Shown here: positions 25,071-33,969 of the stretch, one piece after another | Layout: each line of letters begins with the position of its first letter | How positions within the stretch are numbered: position 1 is the first letter of the stretch | DNA from: Planctomycetota bacterium | GTDB lineage: Bacteria; Planctomycetota; UBA11346 | Direction: 5' to 3' | Length of the DNA stretch: 64,000 nt | Assembly (NCBI GenBank): GCA_014193115.1 | Contig: BJHQ01000020.1 | Span: forward strand, 18,081-82,080 | The notes under the pieces: model-generated | What the model was told of the DNA's origin: nothing | What the model saw: only the letters and a program-made list of their open reading frames with translations | Databases searched by the model: none | Position numbers and translations under genes: made by a program

Positions 25071-25312
25071 CCTGGGAGCGCCAAGCGCCAGCTCGGCAAA
25101 GATCGATGGCGCCCGGTTTCGTCGGTAACCGCCTCAAGAAATCACGATGTGTCCCTGGGAGCGCCGAGCGCCAGCTCGGCAAGTGTCGACGGCGCCCGGT
25201 TTCGTCGGCCGTTCCCTGAATCGATCACGGTGTGTCCCTGAGAGCGCCGAGCGCCAGCTCGGCAAAAGTCGACGGCGCCCGGTTTCTTCGGCAACCGCCT
25301 GGAGAAATCACG
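25071..25312. repeat. About 83-bp tandem repeat, three imperfect copies
   Basis: Units begin at about 25071, 25154 and 25237. Each carries GGGAGCGC(C), then GCGCCAGCTCGGCAA, then GGCGCCCGGTTTC, and ends near AATCACG. The CAGCTCGGC core is palindromic with GCCGAGC(T), so the transcript could fold. A partial inverted copy follows at 25314-25335. The array lies between convergent lemA and the RsmB-like gene. No cas genes or constant-length spacers are seen, so it is not CRISPR. Confidence 0.8.
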
Positions 25313-25339
25313 TGCTGGCCGAGCTGGCGCTCCCAGCGC

Positions 25340-26332
25340 TCACCGCCGTTTGAATGCCGCCACGAAGAAGCCCTCGGCCAGGGCATCTGGCAGCAGGCGC
25401 AGGCAGCGTTCCGGAATCGTCGGGTCCACCGGCGTCCCAGAGACACTCGCGCAAGCCGGGATCGCGCTGGGAAAATGCTGGTTCCAGGTGGTCAGATCGG
25501 TTAGGCCCAGATCCGGCCGCGCGCGCAGTAGGCCGTCGACCACGGCTTCGTTCTCCACCGGATCGACGCTGCATGTGCTGTAGACCAGCAGGCCGTCACC
25601 AGTCAGCAATTCAGCCATCGCGCTGAGAATGCCGTGCTGTTGGTGGGCTTTGATCGCCGCATAACCGGCGTAGCGCCCAGCGAGATGGGCGTAGCTGCGC
25701 GGATCGCCGAGGCGCAGCGTGCCGGTGCCGGTGCATGGGGCATCGACCAGGATCGTCGAGAAACGCCTGCGCCGCTGGCGGTCGGGCAGGCTGCGGGCAT
25801 CGGCGACCACGACCTCGGCCCAGTCCACGCCCTGGCGCTGCAAGGTGTGGCGCAGCTGCTGGGCGCGCACCGCCGATCGCTCCACCGCCACCAGCAGCCC
25901 GGGCGGCGCGGGGCGGCCGGCGCGCATCGCGAACAGCGCGGTTTTGCCTCCTGGCGCGGCGCAGGCGTCGAGGATCGTGGACCGCGGCTGGGCCTCTCCG
26001 AGCAGAGCTGGAACCTGGCTGGACAGCGACTGCATATACAGCCGGCCCTTGGTGAAGGCCTCAGAATGCTTGATCGCCCGCTCGCCCTCGGGCGTGGTGG
26101 TGAACGACCACGGCGACAGCGGATGCCTGGTCAATGGGATTCCAGTTGCGGCCAGTTCCTCAGCCAGACGGCCGGCAGCATCCGGTTCCAAGGAAAATCG
26201 CAGGCGATTGACCCGCAGGGCCGGAGTCCGGCGCACCTGCCAGCCGGCGACGATGCGCTCGGCGGTCGCAACCCCAAGGCCGTCCACCAGGGCGGTCTCC
26301 AGCTCCGCCAAGTCCACCGGAAGCAGCGCCAT
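25340..26332 (-). CDS. RsmB/NOP2-type RNA cytosine-C5 methyltransferase
   Basis: 330 residues from the ATG at 26332 ('MALLPVDLAELETALVDGLG'). There are two catalytic cysteines, in 'DAPCTGTGTLR' and 'VYSTCSVDPVENE'. The SAM motif I is 'ILDACAAPGGKTALFA'. This is the layout of RsmB/RsmF-type m5C methyltransferases. The exact rRNA or tRNA target cannot be read from sequence. The frame extends to 26449 without family similarity. Confidence 0.88.
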   Translation of the reverse strand: MALLPVDLAELETALVDGLGVATAERIVAGWQVRRTPALRVNRLRFSLEPDAAGRLAEELAATGIPLTRHPLSPWSFTTTPEGERAIKHSEAFTKGRLYMQSLSSQVPALLGEAQPRSTILDACAAPGGKTALFAMRAGRPAPPGLLVAVERSAVRAQQLRHTLQRQGVDWAEVVVADARSLPDRQRRRRFSTILVDAPCTGTGTLRLGDPRSYAHLAGRYAGYAAIKAHQQHGILSAMAELLTGDGLLVYSTCSVDPVENEAVVDGLLRARPDLGLTDLTTWNQHFPSAIPACASVSGTPVDPTIPERCLRLLPDALAEGFFVAAFKRR

Positions 26333-26427
26333 GCTTGAACCATCGCATCCAAAACCGGCGGCGCCATCGGCCGGCTGGCGCCCACGGCTCACTTCTCTAC
26401 CCTTCAAACCCCTTCGCGAGCCGCCCT

Positions 26428-27360
26428 GTGTCAAGTCCCGCCCCGTCAACCACTCCCGCTGCTGCCACCATCGCCTATCACGATGGGGCCTGGAAACCGA
26501 TGGCGGAGTGCCAGGTTCCGATCAACACCCACGCCTTGCAGTACGGCACCGGCTGCTTCGAAGGCATCCGCGCCTATTGGAACGGCCAGCGGCTGAATCT
26601 GCTGCTCGCCGCCGAGCATTTCCGCCGGTTGTATCGCAATGCCCAGCTGCTGCTGATGAAGCCGCCGTCGGCCGACGAGATGCTTGAGCTGGCGAAGGAA
26701 CTGCTGCGTCGCAACAATCCGACCCACAACGTCTACGTCCGGCCGCTGGTCTACAAAAAAGGCACCAGCCTCGGACCGGTGCTGCTCGGCGTCCCCGACG
26801 GTTTCTTGTGCTATGTCCAACCCCTCGGCGACTACCTCGACACCAGCAAAGGGTTGTCGGTGTGCGTGTCGTCGTGGCGGCGGGTGTCCGACAACGCCCT
26901 GCCCACCCGGACCAAGGCCACCGGCGGCTACCTCAACAGCGCCCTGGCCAAGAGCGAGGCGGTCCAGAACGGCTTCGACGAGGCGATCTTCCTCAACGAC
27001 CGCGGCCAGGTCTGCGAAGGCTCGGCCGAGAACATCTTCATCGTCCGCGATGGCGCTCTGCACACTCCCGACCGCACCGCCGACATCCTCGAAGGCATCA
27101 CCCGCCGGGCGGTGCTCGCCTTGGCCGAGGATCTCGGCATTCCAGCATTAGAGCGTCCGATCGCGCGCAGCGAACTGTACATGGCCGATGAGATCTTCCT
27201 GGTCGGTACCGGCTGCCAGGTCAGCTGGGTGTCGGCGGTGGACCGCCGGGCGGTGGGCGATGGAAAGCGCGGTTCGATCACCGCCCGGATCCAGAAAGGC
27301 TACGAAGATGCGGTCTATGGCAGGGATCCACGCTATGCCGCGTGGTTGACGCCGGTCTGA
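26428..27360 (+). CDS. ilvE: Branched-chain amino acid aminotransferase
   Basis: 310 residues if started at GTG 26428; an ATG at 26335 is in frame but overlaps the divergent gene. Class IV aminotransferase motifs are present: 'HALQYGTGCFEGIRAY', 'KATGGYLNSALAKSEA' (PLP Lys), 'EAIFLNDRGQVCEGSAENIFIV', 'EGITRRAVL'. It catalyses transamination of Leu, Ile and Val keto acids with glutamate. Start codon choice is uncertain. Confidence 0.9.
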   Translation: MSSPAPSTTPAAATIAYHDGAWKPMAECQVPINTHALQYGTGCFEGIRAYWNGQRLNLLLAAEHFRRLYRNAQLLLMKPPSADEMLELAKELLRRNNPTHNVYVRPLVYKKGTSLGPVLLGVPDGFLCYVQPLGDYLDTSKGLSVCVSSWRRVSDNALPTRTKATGGYLNSALAKSEAVQNGFDEAIFLNDRGQVCEGSAENIFIVRDGALHTPDRTADILEGITRRAVLALAEDLGIPALERPIARSELYMADEIFLVGTGCQVSWVSAVDRRAVGDGKRGSITARIQKGYEDAVYGRDPRYAAWLTPV

Positions 27361-27364
27361 CCCG

Positions 27365-28225
27365 ATGGCGTCCGCCGACGTCCGTGCCCTGTACGCCGAT
27401 CATTCCCGACGCTGGCAGGACCATCGTTTCGTCTATCCGGTGATCAGTCGGCGGTCCCGTGGGTTGTCGATCGGGATCAACCTGAATCCTGACCAGGGCT
27501 GCAATTTCGATTGCGTGTACTGCTCCGTCGACCGCACCGTGCCATCGACGGTGCGCGAGGTCGACGAAGCGGCTCTGACGGAGGAACTTGACTGTCTGAT
27601 CGCCCTGGCGGATTCGGGCCGCCTGTGGGAATGGCCGCCGTTCGATGCCACCCCGCCGGCGCTGCGTCGGATCAACGACGTTGCTTTCAGCGGCGATGGC
27701 GAGCCCACCGCATATCCGGGGTTCTCGCGGATGTGCGCAGTGGCAGCGGGTGCGCTCGATGGCTGCGGCCTGACCGAAGTGAAAACCGTGGTGATCACCA
27801 ACGCCACCCTGCTCGACCGCCCGGCGGTGGAATCCGGCCTGTCGATCCTCGATTCCCGGCCCAGCGAAATCTGGGCGAAGCTCGATGCGGGCAGCGAGGC
27901 ATGGTATGCAACCATCGAGCGCACCAAGGTGCCGCTGGCAAAAATCCTGGCCAATCTGCGCGAGTGCGGGCGTCGTCGTCCGCTGGTGATCCAGTCCTTG
28001 TTCCTGCGCTGGCAGGGGGCCGAGGCCGGCGCGGCGGAATACGACGCCTGGGCTGACCGACTGGCCTGGCTGCTCGACCAGGGCGCCCGGATCACTCGGG
28101 TCCAGGTCTACACCACCGCCCGGGCCACTGCTGAACCAGCGGCGACCGCCCTGGAACCGGCGATCCTCGAATCCATCGCCGACCGCGCCCGCCGGCTGGG
28201 GCTCACGGCCGAGGTGTTTCCGTAG
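27365..28225 (+). CDS. Radical SAM protein
   Basis: 286 residues, four nt after ilvE. The cluster motif CX3CX2C is 'CNFDCVYC' (residues about 53-60), followed by 'AFSGDGEPTAYPGF' and 'VVITNATLL', then 'AKLDAGSEAWY'. This layout matches COG0731-type radical SAM proteins with no specific reaction assigned. The 3' end overlaps the convergent DUF547 gene by 23 nt. Confidence 0.9.
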   Translation: MASADVRALYADHSRRWQDHRFVYPVISRRSRGLSIGINLNPDQGCNFDCVYCSVDRTVPSTVREVDEAALTEELDCLIALADSGRLWEWPPFDATPPALRRINDVAFSGDGEPTAYPGFSRMCAVAAGALDGCGLTEVKTVVITNATLLDRPAVESGLSILDSRPSEIWAKLDAGSEAWYATIERTKVPLAKILANLRECGRRRPLVIQSLFLRWQGAEAGAAEYDAWADRLAWLLDQGARITRVQVYTTARATAEPAATALEPAILESIADRARRLGLTAEVFP

Positions 28226-29018
28226 GATTGGCGACGGGCTCGGTCGCCACATTGAGCGTCCAGTCGTAGGCCAGCCAGGCGATCGGCGCCCCGCCGCTGA
28301 GTTTTTCCTGGATCGCGCCGGTGGTCCGTCCGAGCAGGAACGCACGGACGCCGCCGCTCGCCGAAAAATCATCGGCAAACCAGTCGAAGAGCGGATTGAC
28401 CTCGATCCGCTGGCCGTCATCGCTGGGTCGGACCTGGGCCGGATCGCCGGCGAAGGCCTGGCTCGCCGCGCTCAGCCGCGCCTCCAAACCCTCGACCAGC
28501 CACGGCTGCGCAGACAAAGGCGGCGAAGAACGCGACGCATTGCACGTCGCAAATCGGAATCGCGGATCGCCCAGCGGTTTCAGCCGGAGCCGCTCGATCT
28601 GATCGAGGGTCAGCCGCTCGCCAGCCAGCTCGAAGGTGAAAGCGGTCCACGGCGAGCCCTGCTCGCCGCCCAGATTGCGGATGCTCCACCGCCGCCAGGT
28701 CGACGGATCGGCCGGCAGCCGGTTCGCGACCAGGGTCAGGACAAAGGCGTTATAGGCGTTTGCATGCAGCGCGAGACGCTCAAGCCGGTCCTCGGGTACC
28801 CGGGCGCGGGCGAGTTGGACGCGGTAGCGGTCGAGGGTGGCAAGCTGCTCCCGGACCTCGGCCCAGCGTACGCCGCTCGGGGCCACGGCCTTGTCCAGCA
28901 CCTTGGCCAACAGCCGGTGCCCGGGGTCGAGCGGCGGGGTTTCGACCAGCGGCGTCGGGATGTCCTCGGCGGCCATCAACGCCACCATCCAGACCAGGAT
29001 CAGGAAGCGATTGCCCAT
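28203..29018 (-). CDS. DUF547 protein
   Basis: 271 residues with an N-terminal signal or anchor ('LILVWMVALMAAEDI'). The DUF547 core is 'ALHANAYNAFVLTLVANRLP', 'FTFELAGERLTLDQIERLRLKPLGDPRFRFATCNASRSSPPL', then 'VNPLFDWFADDF'. The Cys in 'ATCNAS' fits the conserved family Cys. Function is unknown; a hydrolase-like role has been proposed for the family. Confidence 0.9.
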   Translation of the reverse strand: MGNRFLILVWMVALMAAEDIPTPLVETPPLDPGHRLLAKVLDKAVAPSGVRWAEVREQLATLDRYRVQLARARVPEDRLERLALHANAYNAFVLTLVANRLPADPSTWRRWSIRNLGGEQGSPWTAFTFELAGERLTLDQIERLRLKPLGDPRFRFATCNASRSSPPLSAQPWLVEGLEARLSAASQAFAGDPAQVRPSDDGQRIEVNPLFDWFADDFSASGGVRAFLLGRTTGAIQEKLSGGAPIAWLAYDWTLNVATEPVANPTETPRP

Positions 29019-29069
29019 AGCTGATGATCGCTGGCGGCGGGGATCAGGAAAGGACCGTTCTGCCGAGCT

Positions 29070-29984
29070 TCAGCCGCGGCTTTCGAGCTGGAACAAATGG
29101 TTGGCGTTGCGGGTGGTCCACGCCGCCACGTCGTCGCCACGCAGGCCGCGGACATCGGCGATGACCTGCACGACGTGCTGGATCCAGGCCGGTTCATTGC
29201 GCCGGCCGCGGCGCGGCACCGGCGCCAGGTACGGCGCGTCGGTCTCGACCAGCAGCCGGTCGGCGGGCACCAAGGCGGCGCTGCGGCGCAGGGCTTCGTT
29301 GGCCTTATAGGTGACCATGCCGTTGAAACTCAGGTAAAATCCCCGATCCAGGTACCTGCGGGCGACCTCAGGCGGTCCATCGAAGGAATGGATCACGCCG
29401 CGCACGTCGGGATGCGCGGCGAGCAGATCGAGCATCAAGGCATGGGCGTCGCCGTGCTTGCCGCTGCGGGCGTGGATGATGACCGGCAGCCGGCGGGCGG
29501 TGGCCAGCGCGAGCTGGGCGTGGCAGAAGTCGTGCTGGACCGGCAACGAATCGTAATCGTGGTGGCACTCCAGGCCGAACTCTCCGATCGCCTGCCAGCC
29601 GCCGCCGATAAGCAATTGGTCGAGCCGCGCCAGGTGCTCGGCGAACGCCGGTCCCACTTCGTGGCAGGTCCCGGGATCAAGGCCCACCGCCGAGCGCAGC
29701 TGGGGATGGGCGTCGCGCAGGGCGGCCACGGCCACGGCGTCGGCGAGCCCGGTGGCGATGACCAGCATTATTTCGACGCCGGCGACCCTGGCTTGGGCCA
29801 GGACCGCCTCCAGATCGCCGGCATAGCGCTCGTCGCTCAGGTGGCAGTGGGTGTCGACCACCGGCCACGGTCCGGGCAAAGGCGATTCGTTTGTCACTGG
29901 TGAAATGCTCAGGAATGGATCGCCGGTGCAATGCCGCTGGTGCGCCATGCAAGCGCGGGCATGAATTGGCACACTCTGCGCCAT
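29070..29984 (-). CDS. TatD family metal-dependent hydrolase
   Basis: 304 residues from the first ATG; other starts (ATG 29948, GTG 29894) are possible and closer to the catalytic start. Motifs are 'VVDTHCHLSDERY' (HxH), 'IGEFGLECHHDY' (Glu), 'PVIIHARSGKHGDA', 'VIHSFDGPPEVA' and 'LLVETDAPYLAP' (Asp). This is the TatD DNase family, with 3'-5' exonuclease or RNA-processing roles known in E. coli. Confidence 0.92.
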   Translation of the reverse strand: MAQSVPIHARACMAHQRHCTGDPFLSISPVTNESPLPGPWPVVDTHCHLSDERYAGDLEAVLAQARVAGVEIMLVIATGLADAVAVAALRDAHPQLRSAVGLDPGTCHEVGPAFAEHLARLDQLLIGGGWQAIGEFGLECHHDYDSLPVQHDFCHAQLALATARRLPVIIHARSGKHGDAHALMLDLLAAHPDVRGVIHSFDGPPEVARRYLDRGFYLSFNGMVTYKANEALRRSAALVPADRLLVETDAPYLAPVPRRGRRNEPAWIQHVVQVIADVRGLRGDDVAAWTTRNANHLFQLESRG

Positions 29985-30042
29985 TTCGACCAGTGATGGC
30001 CAGCGCTGTCGCGTCCCGCGACGGACCGGCCAGCGGGGTCAC

Positions 30043-31143
30043 ATGGCCGAGAACGCCAGCGGAGCGGAAAAGACTGAACAGGCGACGCCGCGCAAGCTGA
30101 GCCAGGCCCGCGAGGAGGGCCAGGTCGCGTATTCTCCGGATTTCACCGTGGCGGTGATGCTGATCGCGTCGTTCGCGATCCTCATGGTGGCCGGCCCATG
30201 GTTCGTCGCCTCGTCACAGGCGATGCTGCGCTGGACCTTGGTCAACGGCCTGTCCCTCGAGCTGAGCGACAGCGAAAGCCTGCGGATCATGCTCCTTCAT
30301 CATGTACCCTTGCTCGGCTGGCTGCTGGTGGTGGCCGGCGTGCTGGTCGCGCTCGATCTGGCGCTGTGCGTCGGTCAGGTCGGATTCGCCCCGTCGCTCA
30401 AACCGCTGATGCCCAAGCTGACGAAGATCAATCCGATCAGCGGGTTCCAGCGGCTGTTCGGCATGCGCGGTCTGGTCAAGACGATGTTTTCGACCTTGAA
30501 GCTGGCGCTGGTGTCGCTGCTGGCCTGGTGGCTGATCGCCGACCACCTGCATTCGATCTCGATCATTCCGGCGGATGTCACCCGGCGCATGGCGGACGAG
30601 ACTCCGGCGATGATGTGGATCGGGATCAAGCTCGCCTCGATCCTGTTCGTGCTCGGCCTGGGAGATCTGCTGTTCCAGCGCTGGCAGCACGAACGCGACA
30701 TGATGATGACCAAGCAGGAGGTCAAAGAGGAGATGAAGCAGTCGGAAGGCGATCCGCTGGTCCGTGGCCGCATCCGCCAGTTGCAGCGCAAGCTGGCCAT
30801 GGCCCGGATGATGCAGGAAGTGCCCAAGGCCAGCGTGGTCATCACCAACCCGACCCACGTCGCTGTGGCCCTGCGCTATGACCCGGGAGCGATGGAGGCG
30901 CCGGTCGTGGTGGCGAAAGGCTACGACGAGGTCGCCCAGCGGATCAAGGCCATCGCTGCCGCCCACCAGGTGCCGATGATCGAAGATGTCCAGCTGGCCC
31001 GGGCCCTGGCCCGGGAGGTCCAGCTCGGCCAGGCGATCCGCCCCAAGTGGTATCAAGCGGTAGCCGAGGTCCTGGCGCTGGTCCAGCGGATCCGCCAACG
31101 CACGGGCCAGGCGCCGCCGATCGTCCAACCGCCTCGTCATTGA
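30043..31143 (+). CDS. flhB: Flagellar export protein FlhB
   Basis: 366 residues. Starts 'MAENASGAEKTEQATPRKLSQAREEGQV', the family N-terminus. Transmembrane segments lie in residues about 30-210. The autocleavage motif is 'NPTH' (about residue 269, in 'VVITNPTHVAVALRYDP'). The C-terminal cytoplasmic domain has 'PVVVAKGYDEVAQRI' and 'LARALAREVQLGQAI'. Part of the type III flagellar export apparatus, switching substrate specificity. It is isolated from other flagellar genes except fliK at 47430. Confidence 0.95.
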   Translation: MAENASGAEKTEQATPRKLSQAREEGQVAYSPDFTVAVMLIASFAILMVAGPWFVASSQAMLRWTLVNGLSLELSDSESLRIMLLHHVPLLGWLLVVAGVLVALDLALCVGQVGFAPSLKPLMPKLTKINPISGFQRLFGMRGLVKTMFSTLKLALVSLLAWWLIADHLHSISIIPADVTRRMADETPAMMWIGIKLASILFVLGLGDLLFQRWQHERDMMMTKQEVKEEMKQSEGDPLVRGRIRQLQRKLAMARMMQEVPKASVVITNPTHVAVALRYDPGAMEAPVVVAKGYDEVAQRIKAIAAAHQVPMIEDVQLARALAREVQLGQAIRPKWYQAVAEVLALVQRIRQRTGQAPPIVQPPRH

Positions 31144-31258
31144 CCGAGCGCCGCGCCATGAGCTGCGACTCGCGGCAAACGCCGCCACCCGCCGCTTGCC
31201 GCGATGGTCGCCGGAGCGGACCATGTGAACGGACAGCGACCAGGAGATCCGACGCGCC

Positions 31259-32311
31259 GTGGAGATCGAGTTCATGCCTGGGCGGTGGCGCGAGGATCTG
31301 CCCGGTTCACCGTGGCGATGGTTGCTGGCGCCGGCCTGGTGCGCCTTTGCGCCGGCCGCCGAAATCCGGCGGATCGCCTATGATCGCGGCTGGCTGGCGG
31401 TGCATCGGCTGCCGGCGCCGGTCATCTCAGTCGGCAACCTGACTGCCGGCGGAACCGGCAAGACCCCGGCGACCCGGCTGGTGGCGGAACTGCTCCGTGA
31501 ACTCGGCCGGAAACCAGCGGTGGTCAGCCGCGGCTACCGGGGCAGCGACGGCGTGAATGAGGAGGCTGCGCTGGTCGGCGATGTGCCGGTGGTGTGCGAT
31601 CCCGATCGGGTGCGCGGCGGCCGGACCGCCCTCGCCGGCGGCGCCGATTGCCTGGTGCTCGACGATGGATTCCAGCATCGCCGGCTGTTCCGCGACCTCG
31701 ACGTGGTCCTGCTCGACGCGACCCGGCCGTTCGGCGCCGACGATGGCGGCGACGGAGCGCTGCTCCCGCTCGGGTATCGTCGCGAAACCTTGCCGGCCCT
31801 GGCCAGGGCGGGACTGGTGTGGATCAGCCGGGCGGACGTGGTCGAACCGGAACGGCTGGCCGCCCTCCACGCCCGTCTCGACCGGTTGCTGCCGTCAGGG
31901 ACGCCGCGGGTGGTCAGCCGGACTGGAACGATCCGGTTGGAGCGGCTTCCCTCGGACTCCCAAAAAGCTGAGGGCCGGGCCGTCGATCCCAGGCAGGGCC
32001 AGCGGCCAGTGGTGCTGGCGAGCGGCATCGGCCATCCTGCCGCCTTCGAAACCATCGCCGGCCGCCAGCTGCGGGTCCTCGCCAGCCGACGTTTCCCCGA
32101 TCATCATCATTTCACGGCGGCTGAGGCCGCAGAACTTGCCGCCTGGGCCCAGAAACATCAGGCGGACCTGGTGGTGACCAGCAAAGATGCGGTGAAATTG
32201 AAGCCTTTCGCGGCATCGAATGCAATGACCTGGATTCTCCACGCCGAGCCTGATCTAGACCGGTCCGACCGTGAACAGGTGCGCAGCGCGCTGGCATCAG
32301 CCATCGGTTGA
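31259..32311 (+). CDS. lpxK: Tetraacyldisaccharide 4'-kinase
   Basis: 350 residues with a GTG start at 31259; an internal ATG at 31274 is an alternative. The Walker A is 'VGNLTAGGTGKTP', and 'VVSRGYRGSD', 'LVLDDGFQHRRLFRDLDVVLLDATRPFG' and 'RFPDHHHFTAAEAAEL' follow. It phosphorylates the lipid A disaccharide precursor, showing that this cell makes lipid A and hence has an LPS outer membrane. It lies 115 nt after flhB. Confidence 0.92.
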   Translation: MEIEFMPGRWREDLPGSPWRWLLAPAWCAFAPAAEIRRIAYDRGWLAVHRLPAPVISVGNLTAGGTGKTPATRLVAELLRELGRKPAVVSRGYRGSDGVNEEAALVGDVPVVCDPDRVRGGRTALAGGADCLVLDDGFQHRRLFRDLDVVLLDATRPFGADDGGDGALLPLGYRRETLPALARAGLVWISRADVVEPERLAALHARLDRLLPSGTPRVVSRTGTIRLERLPSDSQKAEGRAVDPRQGQRPVVLASGIGHPAAFETIAGRQLRVLASRRFPDHHHFTAAEAAELAAWAQKHQADLVVTSKDAVKLKPFAASNAMTWILHAEPDLDRSDREQVRSALASAIG

Positions 32312-32406
32312 CGATCGGGCAGGTTGACCGGCACACGCACCAGGCGCTGGCGCCGGAGCCATCATCACCTAGCGTCCGCCGATCACTTCCTGAGGAAATC
32401 CGGCCG

Positions 32407-33912
32407 ATGTCCGCCATGCGCAACGCCACCGCCCTGCTCCTGCCCCTGATCCCGATCGCGGTGTCCGCCGCCGAACCGGGCAACTTCCTCAGCACGCCTA
32501 CCGCAAACCTGACCCTGACCGTGGCCAATCCGCAGGATCTGGCCAAGGGCCTGCTGTTCGTGTCGGCGGACAATGGAGCCAGCTGGCTGCGCGCCGCCGA
32601 GGTCATCGCCGAGCCGGGCAAGCCGGTGGTGTTCACGTTCAACGCCCCTGCCGATGGTACCTTCCTGGTGAAGACCTGCGCTGTCTTCCTGCCTGGGAAA
32701 GGCCAGCCCGAACCCGAGCCGATACCTGGAACCGTGCCGCCCAATGCCATGACGTTGGTGGTCGATACCGCGCCGCCAGCAGTGCGTTCGATCAAGGCCG
32801 GCTTCCAAGAAAAGGATCGCGGCACCGGCGCGATCACCTTGCAGGTGGCGTGGGACGTCAGCGATCCGCACTTGGAAGCAACCCGGATCGACCTCAGCAG
32901 CGACGATGGCCGCACCTGGACTGAACTGCCTGGCGGCGGGGCCGCCACCGGCGAGCTCGCCGCCAGCCAGAACCCCTCCGCCGAGGTCTCCTCGCTGCTG
33001 GTGCGGGTCTTCGCCAAGGACAAGGCCGGCAATCAGGTCACCTCTGGACCAACCCTGGTCGCCGTACCCAGGCCGCGTGATCCCGATGCGGATCTGCGCC
33101 AGGCGGTGGTGGCCTTGCCGGCGGTGAATGACCTGATCCCGCCAACTGCGGCCAAACCGGCTCCAGCACCTGCACCAGTGCCTGCACCTGCACCAGCGCC
33201 ATCCACGACCGCAACGGCTCCTGCCACCGCCCAGGTGCCGGCGGCAGCTGGGACCACACCTCCGCCGGCGCCGGCGCAGGCAGCCGCGCCTGTTGCACCA
33301 GCGGCGCCAACCGCCACCGCTGTCCCCACGACCGCTCAAGGCGCACCCGCACCGGCCGAACCGGGAGTGATCTACGGCAAAGCTGCGGTGCGGAACCCGG
33401 TTCCCGCGCTGCCGCCGCCGCCAGCCGACCTGCCCACAGCGCCTCCGGCCGACGAACCTTTCGTGATCGGTCAGGTTGCCAGAGACCTGCTGGAGGAAGC
33501 CCGCAGCCTGGCGGCCCACGGCGACCCAGCCCAGGCCCTGCGCAGCTACCTGCGTCTGCATCGCAGCGATGTCGCCAAACGGGCTGTCACGGAAGAACTC
33601 GCGTTCGCCCGCGGCCTCGGCGCCTGGGCCACGGTGATCGGTATCGTCCAAGGCCTGCCGCCAGAGCTCGTCACCGATACCGCCCGGGTCGAGCACGGAC
33701 GCGCCCTGATCGCCATCGGCCGCGATCAGGACGCGGTCAACGTCCTGTCGGCAGTGTCCTCGCGCAGCTATGACGCCCGGCCTGCGCTGTTCCACCTGGC
33801 CCGGGCATTGCAGAACCTCGGCAAAGCTGATCAGGCCCAGAAAATCCTCGAACATGTGGCCAAAGGCGATGACGAGTCTGCGGCGGCAGCGCGTGGTGCT
33901 TTAGGGCGCTGA
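32407..33912 (+). CDS. Secreted protein with Ala/Pro-rich linker and C-terminal TPR-like region
   Basis: 501 residues from the ATG at 32407 ('MSAMRNATALLLPLIPIAVSAAE'), a signal peptide. Residues about 30-250 hold two beta-sandwich-like segments ('FVSADNGASWLRAAEVI', 'DLSSDDGRTWTELPGGG'). Residues about 270-360 are almost entirely Ala and Pro repeats (coded by CCAGCACCTGCACC-type repeats near 33160-33210). The C-terminal about 140 residues are helical with TPR-like repeats. It is probably periplasmic or wall-associated. The family is unknown. Confidence 0.75.
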   Translation: MSAMRNATALLLPLIPIAVSAAEPGNFLSTPTANLTLTVANPQDLAKGLLFVSADNGASWLRAAEVIAEPGKPVVFTFNAPADGTFLVKTCAVFLPGKGQPEPEPIPGTVPPNAMTLVVDTAPPAVRSIKAGFQEKDRGTGAITLQVAWDVSDPHLEATRIDLSSDDGRTWTELPGGGAATGELAASQNPSAEVSSLLVRVFAKDKAGNQVTSGPTLVAVPRPRDPDADLRQAVVALPAVNDLIPPTAAKPAPAPAPVPAPAPAPSTTATAPATAQVPAAAGTTPPPAPAQAAAPVAPAAPTATAVPTTAQGAPAPAEPGVIYGKAAVRNPVPALPPPPADLPTAPPADEPFVIGQVARDLLEEARSLAAHGDPAQALRSYLRLHRSDVAKRAVTEELAFARGLGAWATVIGIVQGLPPELVTDTARVEHGRALIAIGRDQDAVNVLSAVSSRSYDARPALFHLARALQNLGKADQAQKILEHVAKGDDESAAAARGALGR

Positions 33913-33969
33913 CGGGCCTGGACCTGGCCACGACTCCAGGTTCCGCTGAATCCGGCCTGCACCGGGACC

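Noticed and set aside
25071..25312. CRISPR array
   Set aside because: Only three units in direct tandem with no unique spacers and no cas genes nearby.
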